Assembly: GCF_030143245.1 (NCBI RefSeq)
Contig: NZ_JARJNS010000002.1
Span: 558,001-622,000, forward strand
DNA: 64,000 nucleotides
Source: Rhabdaerophilum sp. SD176
Lineage (GTDB): Bacteria > Pseudomonadota > Alphaproteobacteria > Rhizobiales > Beijerinckiaceae
Reading direction: 5' to 3'
A model generated the notes under the pieces. The model worked only from the letters and a program-made list of their open reading frames with translations, made no database searches and was not told the DNA's origin. Made by a program: the position numbers and the translations under genes. Within the stretch, counting starts at the first letter, position 1. Every line of letters starts with the position of its first letter. Shown in pieces: positions 29,577-42,304 of this stretch.

Positions 29577-30509
29577 GTGAAACAAACCACTCTGGCCGAC
29601 CAGGTCGTCATCGAAGGCATCGGTGTTCATCAGGGTCGTCCTGCCCGCGTGGTGCTCCATCCGGCGGAAGCCGGGTCCGGCATCACGTTTCTCCGCACCC
29701 AGCTGGCCAATGGTCGCGAGCGCCTCATCGAAGCGCGCTCCCATGCGGTCCGCGATACCCAACTCTGCACCGTGATCGGTGATGATACCGGCGCCACCGT
29801 GGCGACGATCGAACATTTGATGGCGGCCCTTGCCGGTCTCGGCATCGATAATGTTCTCGTCGAGGTCGATGGTCCGGAAATGCCGATCCTCGACGGATCG
29901 TCCCGTCTCTTCGTCGAGGCGATTGATCAGGTCGGCCTCCGCACGCTCTCCGCGCCGCGCAAGGTCGTGAAGGTTCTCAAGCCGGTCCGGGTCGAGCATG
30001 GCCAGTCGGTGGTTGAACTTCTTCCCCGCGCCGAGGGGTTCCGCCTCGATGTCGAGATCGCTTTCGACAGCAAGGTGATCGGCCGCCAGGCCTTCGGGAT
30101 CGACCTCGATCCAACCGCCTTCCGCCGCGATGTTGCCGCAGCCCGGACCTTCGGTTTCATGCGGGATGTCGAGCGCCTCTGGAAAGCCGGCCTTGCGCTT
30201 GGCGCCTCGCTTGAGAATACCATTGCCGTCGGCGAGGATGCCGTCGTCAACCCGGAAGGCCTGCGGTTCCCGAACGAATTCGTCCGGCACAAGCTGCTCG
30301 ATGCCATCGGCGATCTTTCGCTGGCCGGGTATGCGATCCAGGGCCATTACAAGGCCTTCTGCCCGGGCCACAAGCTCAATGCCATGATCCTTGATGCGCT
30401 GTTCGCGGATCGCTCGGCCTATGCGCTGGTTGAAACGCAGCGCCGCCCGGTCCGGTCTGCCGGCGAGCTTCTCCAGCCGGCTGCCGCTTTCGCGCCGGAC
30501 ATCAACTGA
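29577..30509 (+). CDS. lpxC: UDP-3-O-acyl-N-acetylglucosamine deacetylase
   Basis: LpxC carries out the committed step of lipid A synthesis, removing acetate with a catalytic zinc. The 310-residue protein shows the first zinc His in ATIEHLMAAL (about 78-79), PEMPILDGSS, and the second His/Asp pair in RHKLLDAIGDLSLAG (about 238 and 242), then GHYKAFCPGHKLN. GTG at 29577 has AGGGGA upstream. Location after ftsZ is classic. Confidence 0.96.
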   Translation: MKQTTLADQVVIEGIGVHQGRPARVVLHPAEAGSGITFLRTQLANGRERLIEARSHAVRDTQLCTVIGDDTGATVATIEHLMAALAGLGIDNVLVEVDGPEMPILDGSSRLFVEAIDQVGLRTLSAPRKVVKVLKPVRVEHGQSVVELLPRAEGFRLDVEIAFDSKVIGRQAFGIDLDPTAFRRDVAAARTFGFMRDVERLWKAGLALGASLENTIAVGEDAVVNPEGLRFPNEFVRHKLLDAIGDLSLAGYAIQGHYKAFCPGHKLNAMILDALFADRSAYALVETQRRPVRSAGELLQPAAAFAPDIN

Positions 30510-30693
30510 CCGTCCCGGATATCCGGCAGATCTGCCTTGTTCATGGTCTGCCTTATTCTTGCCGCGACATTGGTTGACGAGAATTTACGATGTTCGTCGT
30601 CATGCCCTTGCGCTCGGGGACGGATTTCTTCAAAAGAACCGATGGTGTGGACGCCGTGCGCGTTTGGCATGGCGGTTGGAGCGTGAGGCTTTC

Positions 30694-31587
30694 ATGATGG
30701 CGTCTTCGCAGGCGAATTCCGGGCGATTGGCCGGTCGGCTCACGCGTTTGCTGGCTGGCGCGCTGATCGCGCTTTCCGTCGGGGCCTGCGAGACGATCTC
30801 GTCGCTCAACCCGTTCGAGGACAAGGGGCCGAAGAGCGATATCGGCAAGGACGAGCCGGCAGAGGTGCTGTTCAATGACGGCCTTGCCCGGCTGGAGGCG
30901 CGCGATTTTGGCGGCGCCAGCAAGAAATTCGTCGAACTCGACAAGCAATATCCCTATTCGCAATGGTCGCGCCGGGCACTCCTGCTCTCGACCTTCGCCT
31001 CGTTCGAAGGCGGAGATTATGCGGATGCGATCAATCACGGCCGGCGCTATGTGCAGCTTTACCCGGCCAGCCCGGACACGCCCTACGCGCAGTTCCTCGT
31101 CGGCATGAGCTATTTCAACCAGATCACGGATATCAGCCGCGATCAGGAGCGGGCCGAGAAGACCGTCCAGACCATGGATGACCTTGTCCGCAAATGGCCG
31201 AATTCGGAATATGCCCGCGAAGCGAAGGACAAGATGCGCGTCGCGCAGGACCAGCTCGCCGGCAAGGAAATGGATGTCGGCCGCTTTTACTTGCAGCGCC
31301 GCAACTGGACCGGCGCGATCAACCGCTTTCGCGAAGTCATCGTGAAGTACCAGACAACCCGCCATGTCGAGGAAGCGCTTTCGCGCCTTGTCGAGGCCTA
31401 TATGGGGCTGGGAATTGTCAACGAAGCGCAGACGGCCGCCGCCGTGCTCGGGCACAATTTCTCGGACAGCCAGTGGTACAAGGACGCCTTCGCCCTGCTC
31501 GAGAGCGGTGGCCTGAAGCCGCGCGAGGATACCGGTTCGTGGATCAGCCGCACCTTCCGCGGCTTCACGCGTACCGTCGGCCTCTGA
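30694..31587 (+). CDS. bamD: Outer-membrane assembly lipoprotein BamD
   Basis: BamD is the essential lipoprotein partner of BamA in outer-membrane protein insertion. The 297-residue protein opens with a lipoprotein signal ending in LSVGAC and has TPR-like helices (EVLFNDGLARLEARDFGGA, YPYSQWSRRALLL, SRDQERAEKTVQTM, YQTTRHVEEALSRLVEAY), the family pattern. ATG at 30694 or the next codon at 30697; upstream in-frame starts give non-family residues. The 184-base gap before it contains TTGACG at about 30572 but no convincing -10. Confidence 0.94.
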   Translation: MMASSQANSGRLAGRLTRLLAGALIALSVGACETISSLNPFEDKGPKSDIGKDEPAEVLFNDGLARLEARDFGGASKKFVELDKQYPYSQWSRRALLLSTFASFEGGDYADAINHGRRYVQLYPASPDTPYAQFLVGMSYFNQITDISRDQERAEKTVQTMDDLVRKWPNSEYAREAKDKMRVAQDQLAGKEMDVGRFYLQRRNWTGAINRFREVIVKYQTTRHVEEALSRLVEAYMGLGIVNEAQTAAAVLGHNFSDSQWYKDAFALLESGGLKPREDTGSWISRTFRGFTRTVGL

Positions 31588-31603
31588 ACCCGGCGCCGGC
31601 GCC

Positions 31604-35388
<3,785 letters not shown>

Positions 35389-35413
35389 GGGGGCGGGGGC
35401 CGACAGGTGGGCG

Positions 35414-36544
35414 CTAGAGCCCGAACCGCGACAGGCTGAACATCGAGAGATCGAAGCCGGGTTCGCGCCCCGTCGCGAGATCGGCCAGGACCTCCCCGAA
35501 AACGCTGCCGAACTTGAAGCCATGCCCCGAGCAGGGCGAGGCCACGATAACCTGCGGTGCGCCGGGCAGGCGGTCGAGGATGAAATGCTCGTCCGGCGTC
35601 ACGGTGTAATGGCAGGCAGTGAGGCGCAGGCAGGCGCCGTTGGCTTCCGGGAAGGCGAAGGCAAGGCCCCTGCGGAGCAAGGCCTCGTCTTCCGGATGGA
35701 CTTCGCGATCCATGGTCTCGGCCGGGCCCTGCTGGTTGAGATGCCGGTGGCAGCCGATCTTGAAACCCGGCGCACCCCAGATCGGGAGCTGGTAGAAATG
35801 CCCGGCTTCCGACCAGAGGATCGAGGTCGGGAAGGCGCCTGGCTGGAAAGCTGCCGGGTTTTCCGGCCGGAACCAGCCGAGGACCTGCCGCTCGGGCACG
35901 GCCAGCTGCGCCAGGGCAGGGATGTGGGTGCCGATCCAGCCGCCAGTGGCGAGGATCAGGCTGTCGGCCTCGAAGGTGCCTCCGGTCGTCCGGACGCGAA
36001 CGCCGCCGCCGGGCAGCGGGTCGAAGCCGAGCATCGGCTCGCGGGCGCGGATCTCGGCGCCATCGGCGAGGGCCAGCATCTGCAGGCCAGCCAGGGCACG
36101 ATCCGACGCGACGAAGCCGCCATCGGGCTGGAAGATGCCGGCATAGTCTCTCGGGATCCGGAAGGCCGGGAAGCGGCGCATGATCTCGCGCGCGTCCAGT
36201 TCCTCGAAAGGCAGGTTGTTGACGAGGCAGGATTCCCGCGATTGCCGGGTAAGGACATGCGAATCCGGGGCAAGATCCAGCGTGCCGGTGACATGGAGAA
36301 TGCGCTCGCCCAGCCTCTCGCCGAGCGTCTCCCAGAGCCGGGCCGCGCGCTGGACCATCGGCACATAGGCGGCGCCCTCGAAATAGGCGATGCGGATGAT
36401 GCGGTTGACGCCATGGCTCGAGCCCATGGCATGGCCGAGATCGAAGCGTTCGATGCCCAGAACGTTCTGGCCTCGTGCCGCCAGCGTGGCGAGGGCGGCC
36501 GAGCCCATGATGCCCAGGCCGACGACGATCACGTCATGGCGCAT
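35414..36544 (-). CDS. Sarcosine oxidase / N-methyltryptophan oxidase-like flavoenzyme
   Basis: This 376-residue FAD-dependent amine oxidase starts with the dinucleotide-binding VIVVGLGIMGSAALATLAARG and carries GSSHGVNRIIRIAYFEG. The Cys of TACHYTVTPDEHFILD (about residue 311) aligns with the covalent-flavin Cys of monomeric sarcosine oxidase and SolA, and SGHGFKFGS follows. It should oxidise an N-methyl or secondary amino acid with release of formaldehyde and peroxide; the real substrate is unknown. The start at 36544 is inside the end of the upstream transporter gene, so the two are probably co-transcribed. Confidence 0.88.
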   Translation of the reverse strand: MRHDVIVVGLGIMGSAALATLAARGQNVLGIERFDLGHAMGSSHGVNRIIRIAYFEGAAYVPMVQRAARLWETLGERLGERILHVTGTLDLAPDSHVLTRQSRESCLVNNLPFEELDAREIMRRFPAFRIPRDYAGIFQPDGGFVASDRALAGLQMLALADGAEIRAREPMLGFDPLPGGGVRVRTTGGTFEADSLILATGGWIGTHIPALAQLAVPERQVLGWFRPENPAAFQPGAFPTSILWSEAGHFYQLPIWGAPGFKIGCHRHLNQQGPAETMDREVHPEDEALLRRGLAFAFPEANGACLRLTACHYTVTPDEHFILDRLPGAPQVIVASPCSGHGFKFGSVFGEVLADLATGREPGFDLSMFSLSRFGL

Positions 36545-37745
36545 TCTGGCTCGCTCCCTTCCGGCTGACGTCCGGATGGCGGCTGGCCCAGCCGGAAAGG
36601 TAGGCCAGAATCGCACAGGCCAGCATCATGAGCGCCAGTGGCAGTGCCGAGTTCTGGCCGAGCTTGGCCGCGACGAAACTGACAACCGCGCCGACGCCGA
36701 CCTGCCCGAACCCCATCAGGCCCGAACCGGCGCCAGCGGCCTTCGGATCGACGCTCAGGCCACCGGCAATCGCATTCGGCAGGACCATGCCGTTGCCGAA
36801 GGAGATCATCATCGCCGGCAGGAAGAGCACGAACGGGTTGAGGATACCAAGCATGGCGGGGATCAGGATCCCGATCGTGCCGGCGAGGCCCGCCACATTG
36901 CCCCAGGCGATCAGACGGTCGATGCCGAGTTTCTGCGACAGCCGGCCGGAGATGAAGTTGCCGACCATGTAGCCGACGGAGATTGTCATGAACCAGTAGC
37001 CATAGGCCGTTTTCGAATAGCCGAGCACGTCGATCATCAGGTAGGGCGCGGTGCCGATAAACGCGAAAAACAGGGCCGAACAGAAGGCGCTGGCACCCCA
37101 GAAAGCCATGTACTGGCCATTGAACATCAGCGTGAAGGTCCGTTCGGCAACCTGCCGCGAGGTGGCCGCCACCAGCGAGGCCGGGCGCGTCTCGGTCAGC
37201 TTGGCGGAGGCGAGGGCGAGGCTGAGCACGCCGAGGATGGCACAATAGGCCATGATCGCCCGCCAGCCATAGGCAACGTCGATCTTGGCGCCGATCAGCG
37301 GCGCGACCATCGGCGCGATCATCATCGCCATGGTGACATAGCCGATCATGCTCGCGGCGGTGCTGCGGTCGTAGAGATCACGGATGATCGTGCGGCCCAG
37401 CGTCAGGCCGGCCGTGGCGCCGAAGCTCTGGATCGTCCTGGCCACCACCAGCACCTCGACATTCGGCGCAAGGGCCGCAACGCAACTCGCCGCCACATAA
37501 GTACCCAGCGCGACAAGCAGCACCGGGCGGCGGCCAAAACGGTCGGCGAAAGGGCCGAGCAGCAGCTGGCTCAGCGCCATGCCGAAAAGGTAGCTCGACA
37601 GCGTCAGCTGGGCCATGTCCTTCGAGGTGCCGAGCGCATCGGCCAGCTCCGGAATCGAGGGCGACATGATGTTGAGCGTCAGCGGCCCCAGCATGGAGAG
37701 GACCACGAGCAGGATCAGGAACGAACGGGAGCCGGCTTGCATCAT
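36534..37745 (-). CDS. Bcr/CflA-type MFS drug exporter
   Basis: The 403-residue major facilitator has about twelve membrane segments and the Bcr/CflA signatures MSPSIPELADALGTS, the loop motif GPFADRFGRRPVLL between helices 2 and 3, and GRTIIRDLYDRSTAASMI. Such exporters remove drugs such as bicyclomycin, or in some cases amino acids and sulfur compounds. It lies between pepP (ATGA overlap at 37742-37745) and the amine oxidase gene (11-base overlap) in one minus-strand unit. Transported substrate is not predictable. Confidence 0.9.
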   Translation of the reverse strand: MMQAGSRSFLILLVVLSMLGPLTLNIMSPSIPELADALGTSKDMAQLTLSSYLFGMALSQLLLGPFADRFGRRPVLLVALGTYVAASCVAALAPNVEVLVVARTIQSFGATAGLTLGRTIIRDLYDRSTAASMIGYVTMAMMIAPMVAPLIGAKIDVAYGWRAIMAYCAILGVLSLALASAKLTETRPASLVAATSRQVAERTFTLMFNGQYMAFWGASAFCSALFFAFIGTAPYLMIDVLGYSKTAYGYWFMTISVGYMVGNFISGRLSQKLGIDRLIAWGNVAGLAGTIGILIPAMLGILNPFVLFLPAMMISFGNGMVLPNAIAGGLSVDPKAAGAGSGLMGFGQVGVGAVVSFVAAKLGQNSALPLALMMLACAILAYLSGWASRHPDVSRKGASQNAP

Positions 37746-39586
37746 AGCGGGCGGCAGGCCTTTTCGAGCCAGGACAGCGCCTCACCGGAAAGGCCGGGCG
37801 AGAGGGTGTCCAGCACGCGGCGGTGATAGGCGTTGAGCCAGGCCCGCTCCTCGCGGGTGAGCATCGAGCGGATGACCGGGCGCGTGTCGATCGGGCAGAG
37901 CGTCACCGTCTCGAAGCCGAGCATCCGGCGTTCGGCCCGGGCGATATGGCGTTCCTCGACGATCACCAGGTTCTCGATGCGGATGCCGAAATGGCCCTCG
38001 CGGTAATAGCCGGGCTCGTTCGAGAGGATCATGCCGGGCAACAGCGTTGTGTGGCCGAGCTTCGAGATCCGCTGTGGCCCCTCATGAACCGAGAGGAAGG
38101 ACCCCACGCCATGGCCGGTGCCATGGTCGAAATCCTTGCCGGCCTGCCAGAGATATTGCCGGGCCAGCGTGTCGAGCTGTGCACCGCTGGTGCCATGCGG
38201 GAACAGGGCGAGCGAGACGGCGATCATGCCCTTGAGGACGCGGGTATAGGCATCGCGCATGCCGCGCGTCGGCGTGCCGATGGCGATCGTGCGGGTGATG
38301 TCGGTCGTGCCGTCACGGTATTGCCCGCCGGAATCGATCAGGAAGAGGCCGGGCGTGATCGGCCGGTTGGTCGCCTCGGTGACGCGGTAATGCGGCAATG
38401 CCGCGTTCGGGCCGGCGCCGGCGATCGAGCCGAAGGAGATATCGACGAGCTGCCCGGTTTCGGCGCGGAAGCCTTCCAGCGCGATGGCGGCATCGATCTC
38501 GGTGACGGATCCCTTGTCGAGCGCGCCTTCCAGCCAATGAATGAAGCGGACCATGGCAAGGCCGTCGCGCCGGTGCGCCTGCCGCGACCCCTCGATCTCG
38601 ACCGGGTTTTTCGCGGCCTTCATCAGGGCCAGCGGGTCGGGGCCGGGATCGGCCGTGCCACCGGCCGACTGGATCAGCGCGGCGAGGCCGACCGGCGCCG
38701 TATCCTCGTCAAGGCGGATCCGCGCACCCGAAGCGGCGATCTGGCGCAACCGCGTGGCGAGTTCGCGCCTGCCGTCGCCGGGTGCGCCCTGCGGCGCGAC
38801 AATCTCGGCGAGGCCGGAGAGACGGCGGGCAAGGGCCGGTTCAAGCCGGGCCGGGTCGACGAAAAGCGCCGGTTTGCCCTCGCGCGGGACGAGTGCGAAG
38901 GCCCGGAGAATCGGCAGATGCGGCACATCGCCGGCACGCAGGTTGAACAGCCAGTTCACCGAGGGGCATTCGGAGACGACGAGCGCATCGCATTTCATCT
39001 CGGCCAGCCGGGCCTGGAGCCGCGCGAGCTTTTCGGCAGTTTCCTCGCCAGCAAAGGCGACCGGATGGTCGATGACCGGCGTCACGGGCGCGGCGGGGCG
39101 GTCTTCCCAGATGCCGGCGAAGGGATCGCTCTCCTCGGCGACGAGCACGAACCCGCCTTCGGCTGCCGCATTCTCGAAACGCCTGAGCCCCCGCGCGGTG
39201 AAGAGGGCCGGATCATAGCCGATTCGCCAGCCCAGGCCGGCCTGCTGGCGGAGCCAGGAATCGGGGCCGGTCTCGGCCAGTGCGACTGGCTTGATGACCT
39301 TGCGATCCAGCTCGGTCCGGGCCTGGGTGGTATAGCGGCCGTCCACGAACAGGGCGGCCTTGCGTTTCAGGATGATGGCAAAGCCCGCCGAGCCGGTAAA
39401 ACCGGTCAGCCAGCCCAGCCGGTTCTCGCTGGCCGGGATGTATTCGCCCTGGAAGATATCAGCCCGGGGCAGGAGCCAGCCATCCAGCTTTCGGGATGCG
39501 AGCACCTGGCGAAGGCGGTGGATGCGCTCTCCGGACAGGTCGGCGCGGGATTCGGTCGAAAATTTCTGGATGACTGGGCGATTCAC
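37742..39586 (-). CDS. pepP: Xaa-Pro aminopeptidase (M24B)
   Basis: This 614-residue cytosolic metallopeptidase removes N-terminal residues preceding proline. It has two creatinase N-terminal-like domains (LDGWLLPRADIFQGEYIP; MKCDALVVSECPSVNWLFNLR) and a pita-bread catalytic domain with the metal ligands in DSGGQYRDGTTDITRTIA, GTGHGVGSFLSVHEGP and SNEPGYYREGHFGIRIEN. The long eukaryotic-like form is typical of alphaproteobacteria. GTG at 39586 is the likely start; no good ribosome-binding site is seen and no in-frame ATG is close. Confidence 0.93.
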   Translation of the reverse strand: MNRPVIQKFSTESRADLSGERIHRLRQVLASRKLDGWLLPRADIFQGEYIPASENRLGWLTGFTGSAGFAIILKRKAALFVDGRYTTQARTELDRKVIKPVALAETGPDSWLRQQAGLGWRIGYDPALFTARGLRRFENAAAEGGFVLVAEESDPFAGIWEDRPAAPVTPVIDHPVAFAGEETAEKLARLQARLAEMKCDALVVSECPSVNWLFNLRAGDVPHLPILRAFALVPREGKPALFVDPARLEPALARRLSGLAEIVAPQGAPGDGRRELATRLRQIAASGARIRLDEDTAPVGLAALIQSAGGTADPGPDPLALMKAAKNPVEIEGSRQAHRRDGLAMVRFIHWLEGALDKGSVTEIDAAIALEGFRAETGQLVDISFGSIAGAGPNAALPHYRVTEATNRPITPGLFLIDSGGQYRDGTTDITRTIAIGTPTRGMRDAYTRVLKGMIAVSLALFPHGTSGAQLDTLARQYLWQAGKDFDHGTGHGVGSFLSVHEGPQRISKLGHTTLLPGMILSNEPGYYREGHFGIRIENLVIVEERHIARAERRMLGFETVTLCPIDTRPVIRSMLTREERAWLNAYHRRVLDTLSPGLSGEALSWLEKACRPL

Positions 39587-39792
39587 GGGGAGCCTCGAAC
39601 GTAGGCCCAAGCTTAGCGGCCTGCCGACGGCGCCACAAGGCTGTGCCCGGCCTGCCGGCATCCTGCGCAGAACCGATTCATCATGGCGAAGCCGGGGCAG
39701 ATTGCGGCAAGATTATGCAGAATTCGCACGGATATTAATCATTTGTGACTTGGATCTGCATTTCACGCATGGCTTGGTTGCGTCTGCATCTC

Positions 39793-39806
39793 TTGCTGCG
39801 ATGCAA
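39793..39806. promoter_or_regulatory. Dyad TTGC-N6-GCAA upstream of small-protein genes
   Basis: The 313-base gap 39587-39899, between the divergent pepP and small-protein genes, contains no gene. It is visibly more AT-rich around 39720-39840 and carries the dyad TTGC (39793-39796) / GCAA (39803-39806), a T-N11-A-like arrangement typical of LysR-type regulator sites. It lies 94-107 bases before the start at 39900. No clear -10/-35 pair was found. Confidence 0.4.
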
Positions 39807-39899
39807 CAAAGGTCTACATTGATCATCAAGGCAGATGGCAATCGCCGGATGCGGCGGTCCAGACCTTCGGGTGCGGGACCCCAACCACAGGAGACGACA

Positions 39900-40139
39900 A
39901 TGGCTAGCCTGACTTTTTCGAATGCACTGCTTCCGCTTGGTGGCACTGACACCACGGAGAAGGTCGAAGCCAATTCCCGCGGCTTCTTCGGCCGCCTGAT
40001 GGATGCCATGGTGGCGAGCCGCCGCCGCGCGGCCGAGCGCGAGATTGCCCGGCTCGAGCTGGCTTACGGCTTCAAGATTCGCCCCGAAACCCGGACGGAT
40101 GCCGAACTGGCGACGAAAGACCTCCCCTTCGTTCGCTGA
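39900..40139 (+). CDS. Small Arg-rich protein, 79 aa, unknown function
   Basis: ATG at 39900 follows AGGAGACGACA, a strong ribosome-binding site. The N-terminus (MASLTFSNALLPLGG) is followed by FFGRLMDAMVASRRRAAEREIARLELAYG, a short basic amphipathic helix pattern seen in small alphaproteobacterial proteins loosely similar to the DUF1127/YjiS group. No signal peptide or membrane segment. It is followed 29 bases later by a second tiny gene and then a terminator, so the two form a short operon. Function unknown. Confidence 0.75.
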   Translation: MASLTFSNALLPLGGTDTTEKVEANSRGFFGRLMDAMVASRRRAAEREIARLELAYGFKIRPETRTDAELATKDLPFVR

Positions 40140-40168
40140 GCGCATCCTCCCACATAAGGAACATCGCC

Positions 40169-40294
40169 ATGATCATGGCCTTTCTGACCAACATCTACGC
40201 CAAGACCGTCCTGTTCATCGAAGCCCTCCAGGAGGGCGCGGCCCTGCATCGCGAGATGCGCCGCCAGAATCCGGGCGCTTTCGGCCACGAATAA
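40169..40294 (+). CDS. Very small protein, 41 aa, unknown function
   Basis: A 42-codon frame begins at ATG 40169 with AAGGA 8 bases upstream and ends just before a strong terminator, which supports it being real. The sequence has a hydrophobic start (MIMAFLTNIYAKTVLFIEAL) and a basic, charged second half (HREMRRQNPGAFGHE), like an amphipathic helix that could touch the membrane. It is the second gene of a two-gene unit. No homologue is recognised with certainty. Confidence 0.6.
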   Translation: MIMAFLTNIYAKTVLFIEALQEGAALHREMRRQNPGAFGHE

Positions 40295-40301
40295 CAGACT
40301 G

Positions 40302-40345
40302 GGGCGGCCGGCTGGTTCCGACCGGCGGCCGCCCGGTTTTTCTCT
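40302..40345 (+). terminator. Rho-independent terminator after the two small genes
   Basis: GGGCGGCCG (40302-40310) pairs with CGGCCGCCC near 40325-40334, with an inner stem CTGGT/ACCGG around TCCG, and is followed by GGTTTTTCTC. It lies 8 bases after the 41-aa gene and between it and the convergent prmA. Confidence 0.8.
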
Positions 40346-40441
40346 CCCTTGCGCCCTGCCTCCGGCGCACAGACCCCATCAGCCCCGCTCCGGCAGGGCT
40401 TTTTCATGCGCGAAGGCCGGTCAGGGGTGGCCAGGCTTCCT

Positions 40442-41452
40442 TCAGGCGCGGCGCGGCTTGCCGCCACCCCGGCGCAGCAGGAGGCTGGCCCAGCCTTCGA
40501 GATGGCGCTTCGCCACGAGATGGAAGCCGAAAGCGCGGTATTTCGCGAGAATGGACGGCACATCCGGCAGCAGCAGGCCGGAGAGGATCAGTTCTGCCCC
40601 CGGCGTGGTGGCGGCAGCGATTTCCGGTGCGAGGCCCCGCAGCGGGCGCGCGAGGATATTGGCGAAGACGAGCGTGTAGGCGCCGCGCGCCCGGAGATCC
40701 GGATGCTGCAGGCCGCGTGCGACAACTGGCCTCACATGCGGCCCCACGCCGTTGAGGCGGGCATTGGCCCGGGCGATGCGCACCGAATCCGGATCCATCT
40801 CGCCCGCCCAGACGAAATCGTGGGTGATGCGCGCCGCCGCAAAGGCGAGCACGCCGGTGCCGGTGCCGATATCGACAATGGCCTCGCGCGGGGCGAGGCC
40901 GGCGCGCCGCGGCTTGCGGCGCTTTACCCAGTCCTCGAAATGCAGCAGGCAACCGCGCGTGGTGCCGTGATGGCCGGTGCCGAAGGCGAGGGCGGCCTCG
41001 ATCTCGATATTGATGCGGTTCGGGGCGAGGTGTCCGCGATCATGTGCGCCATGCACAGTGAAGCGTCCGGCATCGACCGGCTTCAGCCCTTCAAGCGCGG
41101 TGGCGATCCAGTCCTGCGCGGCGATGCTCTCGAAGACGAGGGCAGCGCCCGCTTCCGGGCCGGCAATCCCGGCCACGAGCGCGCGGATCTCGGCCTCGTC
41201 CGGCGCTTCGCCGAAATGCAGTTCCACCAACCAGGGCAGGGCCTGATCCGGCAGGAGCGTGCCCATCGCGCCCTCGCGGAACGCCTCCTGCCGCTTCGGG
41301 CGCGGCACGGCGGCGGGCAGGGCATCGGCTTCCGGCATCTCGAAGGCGGAGGCGGCGAGTTCCTCCGGCTCGAAGAGTTCAGACAAAGCATCGGCAATCC
41401 GCGTGGCGCGGGCTTCGTCGGTGATCAGGCGGGCGAGGATGGTTGCGGTCAT
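40442..41452 (-). CDS. prmA: Ribosomal protein L11 methyltransferase-like
   Basis: PrmA trimethylates ribosomal protein L11. The 336-residue protein has an N-terminal L11-binding-like domain and a SAM-binding domain with GTGHHGTTRGCLLHFEDW, VDIGTGTGVLAFAAAR and VFANILARPLRGLAPEI, which is the PrmA form of the N[IL]LA catalytic motif. It starts 6 bases after the stop of the AT-rich Mrr gene, so it is now presumably transcribed through that gene from pcrA. Confidence 0.93.
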   Translation of the reverse strand: MTATILARLITDEARATRIADALSELFEPEELAASAFEMPEADALPAAVPRPKRQEAFREGAMGTLLPDQALPWLVELHFGEAPDEAEIRALVAGIAGPEAGAALVFESIAAQDWIATALEGLKPVDAGRFTVHGAHDRGHLAPNRINIEIEAALAFGTGHHGTTRGCLLHFEDWVKRRKPRRAGLAPREAIVDIGTGTGVLAFAAARITHDFVWAGEMDPDSVRIARANARLNGVGPHVRPVVARGLQHPDLRARGAYTLVFANILARPLRGLAPEIAAATTPGAELILSGLLLPDVPSILAKYRAFGFHLVAKRHLEGWASLLLRRGGGKPRRA

Positions 41453-41458
41453 TGAAAA

Positions 41459-42301
41459 TCAGATGCTGCTCAAAAGAGCTTTGTCCACCGACACTTCTTC
41501 AACCATGCGAATGGTTACTCCTAAACGAAGTGATTTAAGAAGCTCGCAAAGGGAATCCCCGTCCACCAAATCAATTGTTGGTGCGCCATCTCGTATTGCT
41601 TCTCTTTGCGCGTCGGCAGTAAATCTGCCGGTTGTGATAACCAGACCTTTGTCCGCCCTCCCAATCATGGCGCCCCGAAAATCACGAATTGTCGATGACG
41701 AGACAGCATCTTTCCAACGCTTGCACTGGAATGAGACTTGAAAGGAAACCAAATTAATACGTAGGACACCAGAGCCATCAATTCCACCATCGCCACTTCG
41801 GCCAGATACAATAACTTTCGAAAATCCACTTTCTCGTAAGAGTCTTTGGCATAGGCGTTCGAAAGCATCAGGCGCCATAATCTTTAGCTCAGCTAAAAGA
41901 TTTTCTTTCCAGCTTAATTCCTCTATTTCTTGGTCACTTTCAAACGATTCCAGTTTTTCTGGAGCCTTTTTTTGCAGGCTTCTTACGATTCTAGGAACGT
42001 GTGTAATTTCTGATTCGGTAATTATTCGTCCTTTGGGAGTAAGAGACCACACCCCCCGAGAGCTGTTTTCAAGTGCATCAAACTGTTTTAAATAAGTTCT
42101 TGCCCAAGCAAGCCTATATCCAACTTGAGTTCTGCCTGTATCTCCGTGCGGTATGCTAAGAATGTCTTCAGATATATTTAGTTTTTCGCCAACTTTTTCT
42201 TCAAGCTCCTCAATGGTTGCTGAGCCACCCATTTCCCGCAGGACAACAATCATTGGCCACATTAGGTCATTGAACTTAGGAACCCGTTTATCCATTTTCA
42301 T
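41459..42301 (-). CDS. Mrr-family restriction endonuclease (foreign, AT-rich)
   Basis: The 280-residue protein has a winged-helix Mrr_N-like region (VGYRLAWARTYLKQFDALE, then GVWSLTPKGR) at about 60-100 and a PD-(D/E)xK nuclease domain at about 135-260 with AFERLCQRLLRESGFSKVIV, GDGGIDGSG and the QxK of FQCKRWK. Mrr enzymes cut methylated or otherwise modified DNA and usually stand alone. Base composition is clearly AT-rich with Lys/Ile/Ser-rich codon use (AAA, TTT, AGA), unlike every neighbour, which points to horizontal transfer. It sits between pcrA (3-base gap) and prmA (6-base gap) with no transposase or flanking repeat. Catalytic residues appear intact. Confidence 0.9.
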   Translation of the reverse strand: MKMDKRVPKFNDLMWPMIVVLREMGGSATIEELEEKVGEKLNISEDILSIPHGDTGRTQVGYRLAWARTYLKQFDALENSSRGVWSLTPKGRIITESEITHVPRIVRSLQKKAPEKLESFESDQEIEELSWKENLLAELKIMAPDAFERLCQRLLRESGFSKVIVSGRSGDGGIDGSGVLRINLVSFQVSFQCKRWKDAVSSSTIRDFRGAMIGRADKGLVITTGRFTADAQREAIRDGAPTIDLVDGDSLCELLKSLRLGVTIRMVEEVSVDKALLSSI

Positions 42302-42304
42302 AGG

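Noticed and set aside
37823-39604. Long plus-strand open frame opposite aminopeptidase P
   Set aside because: The minus strand encodes all M24 metal-ligand motifs; the plus frame is a shadow.
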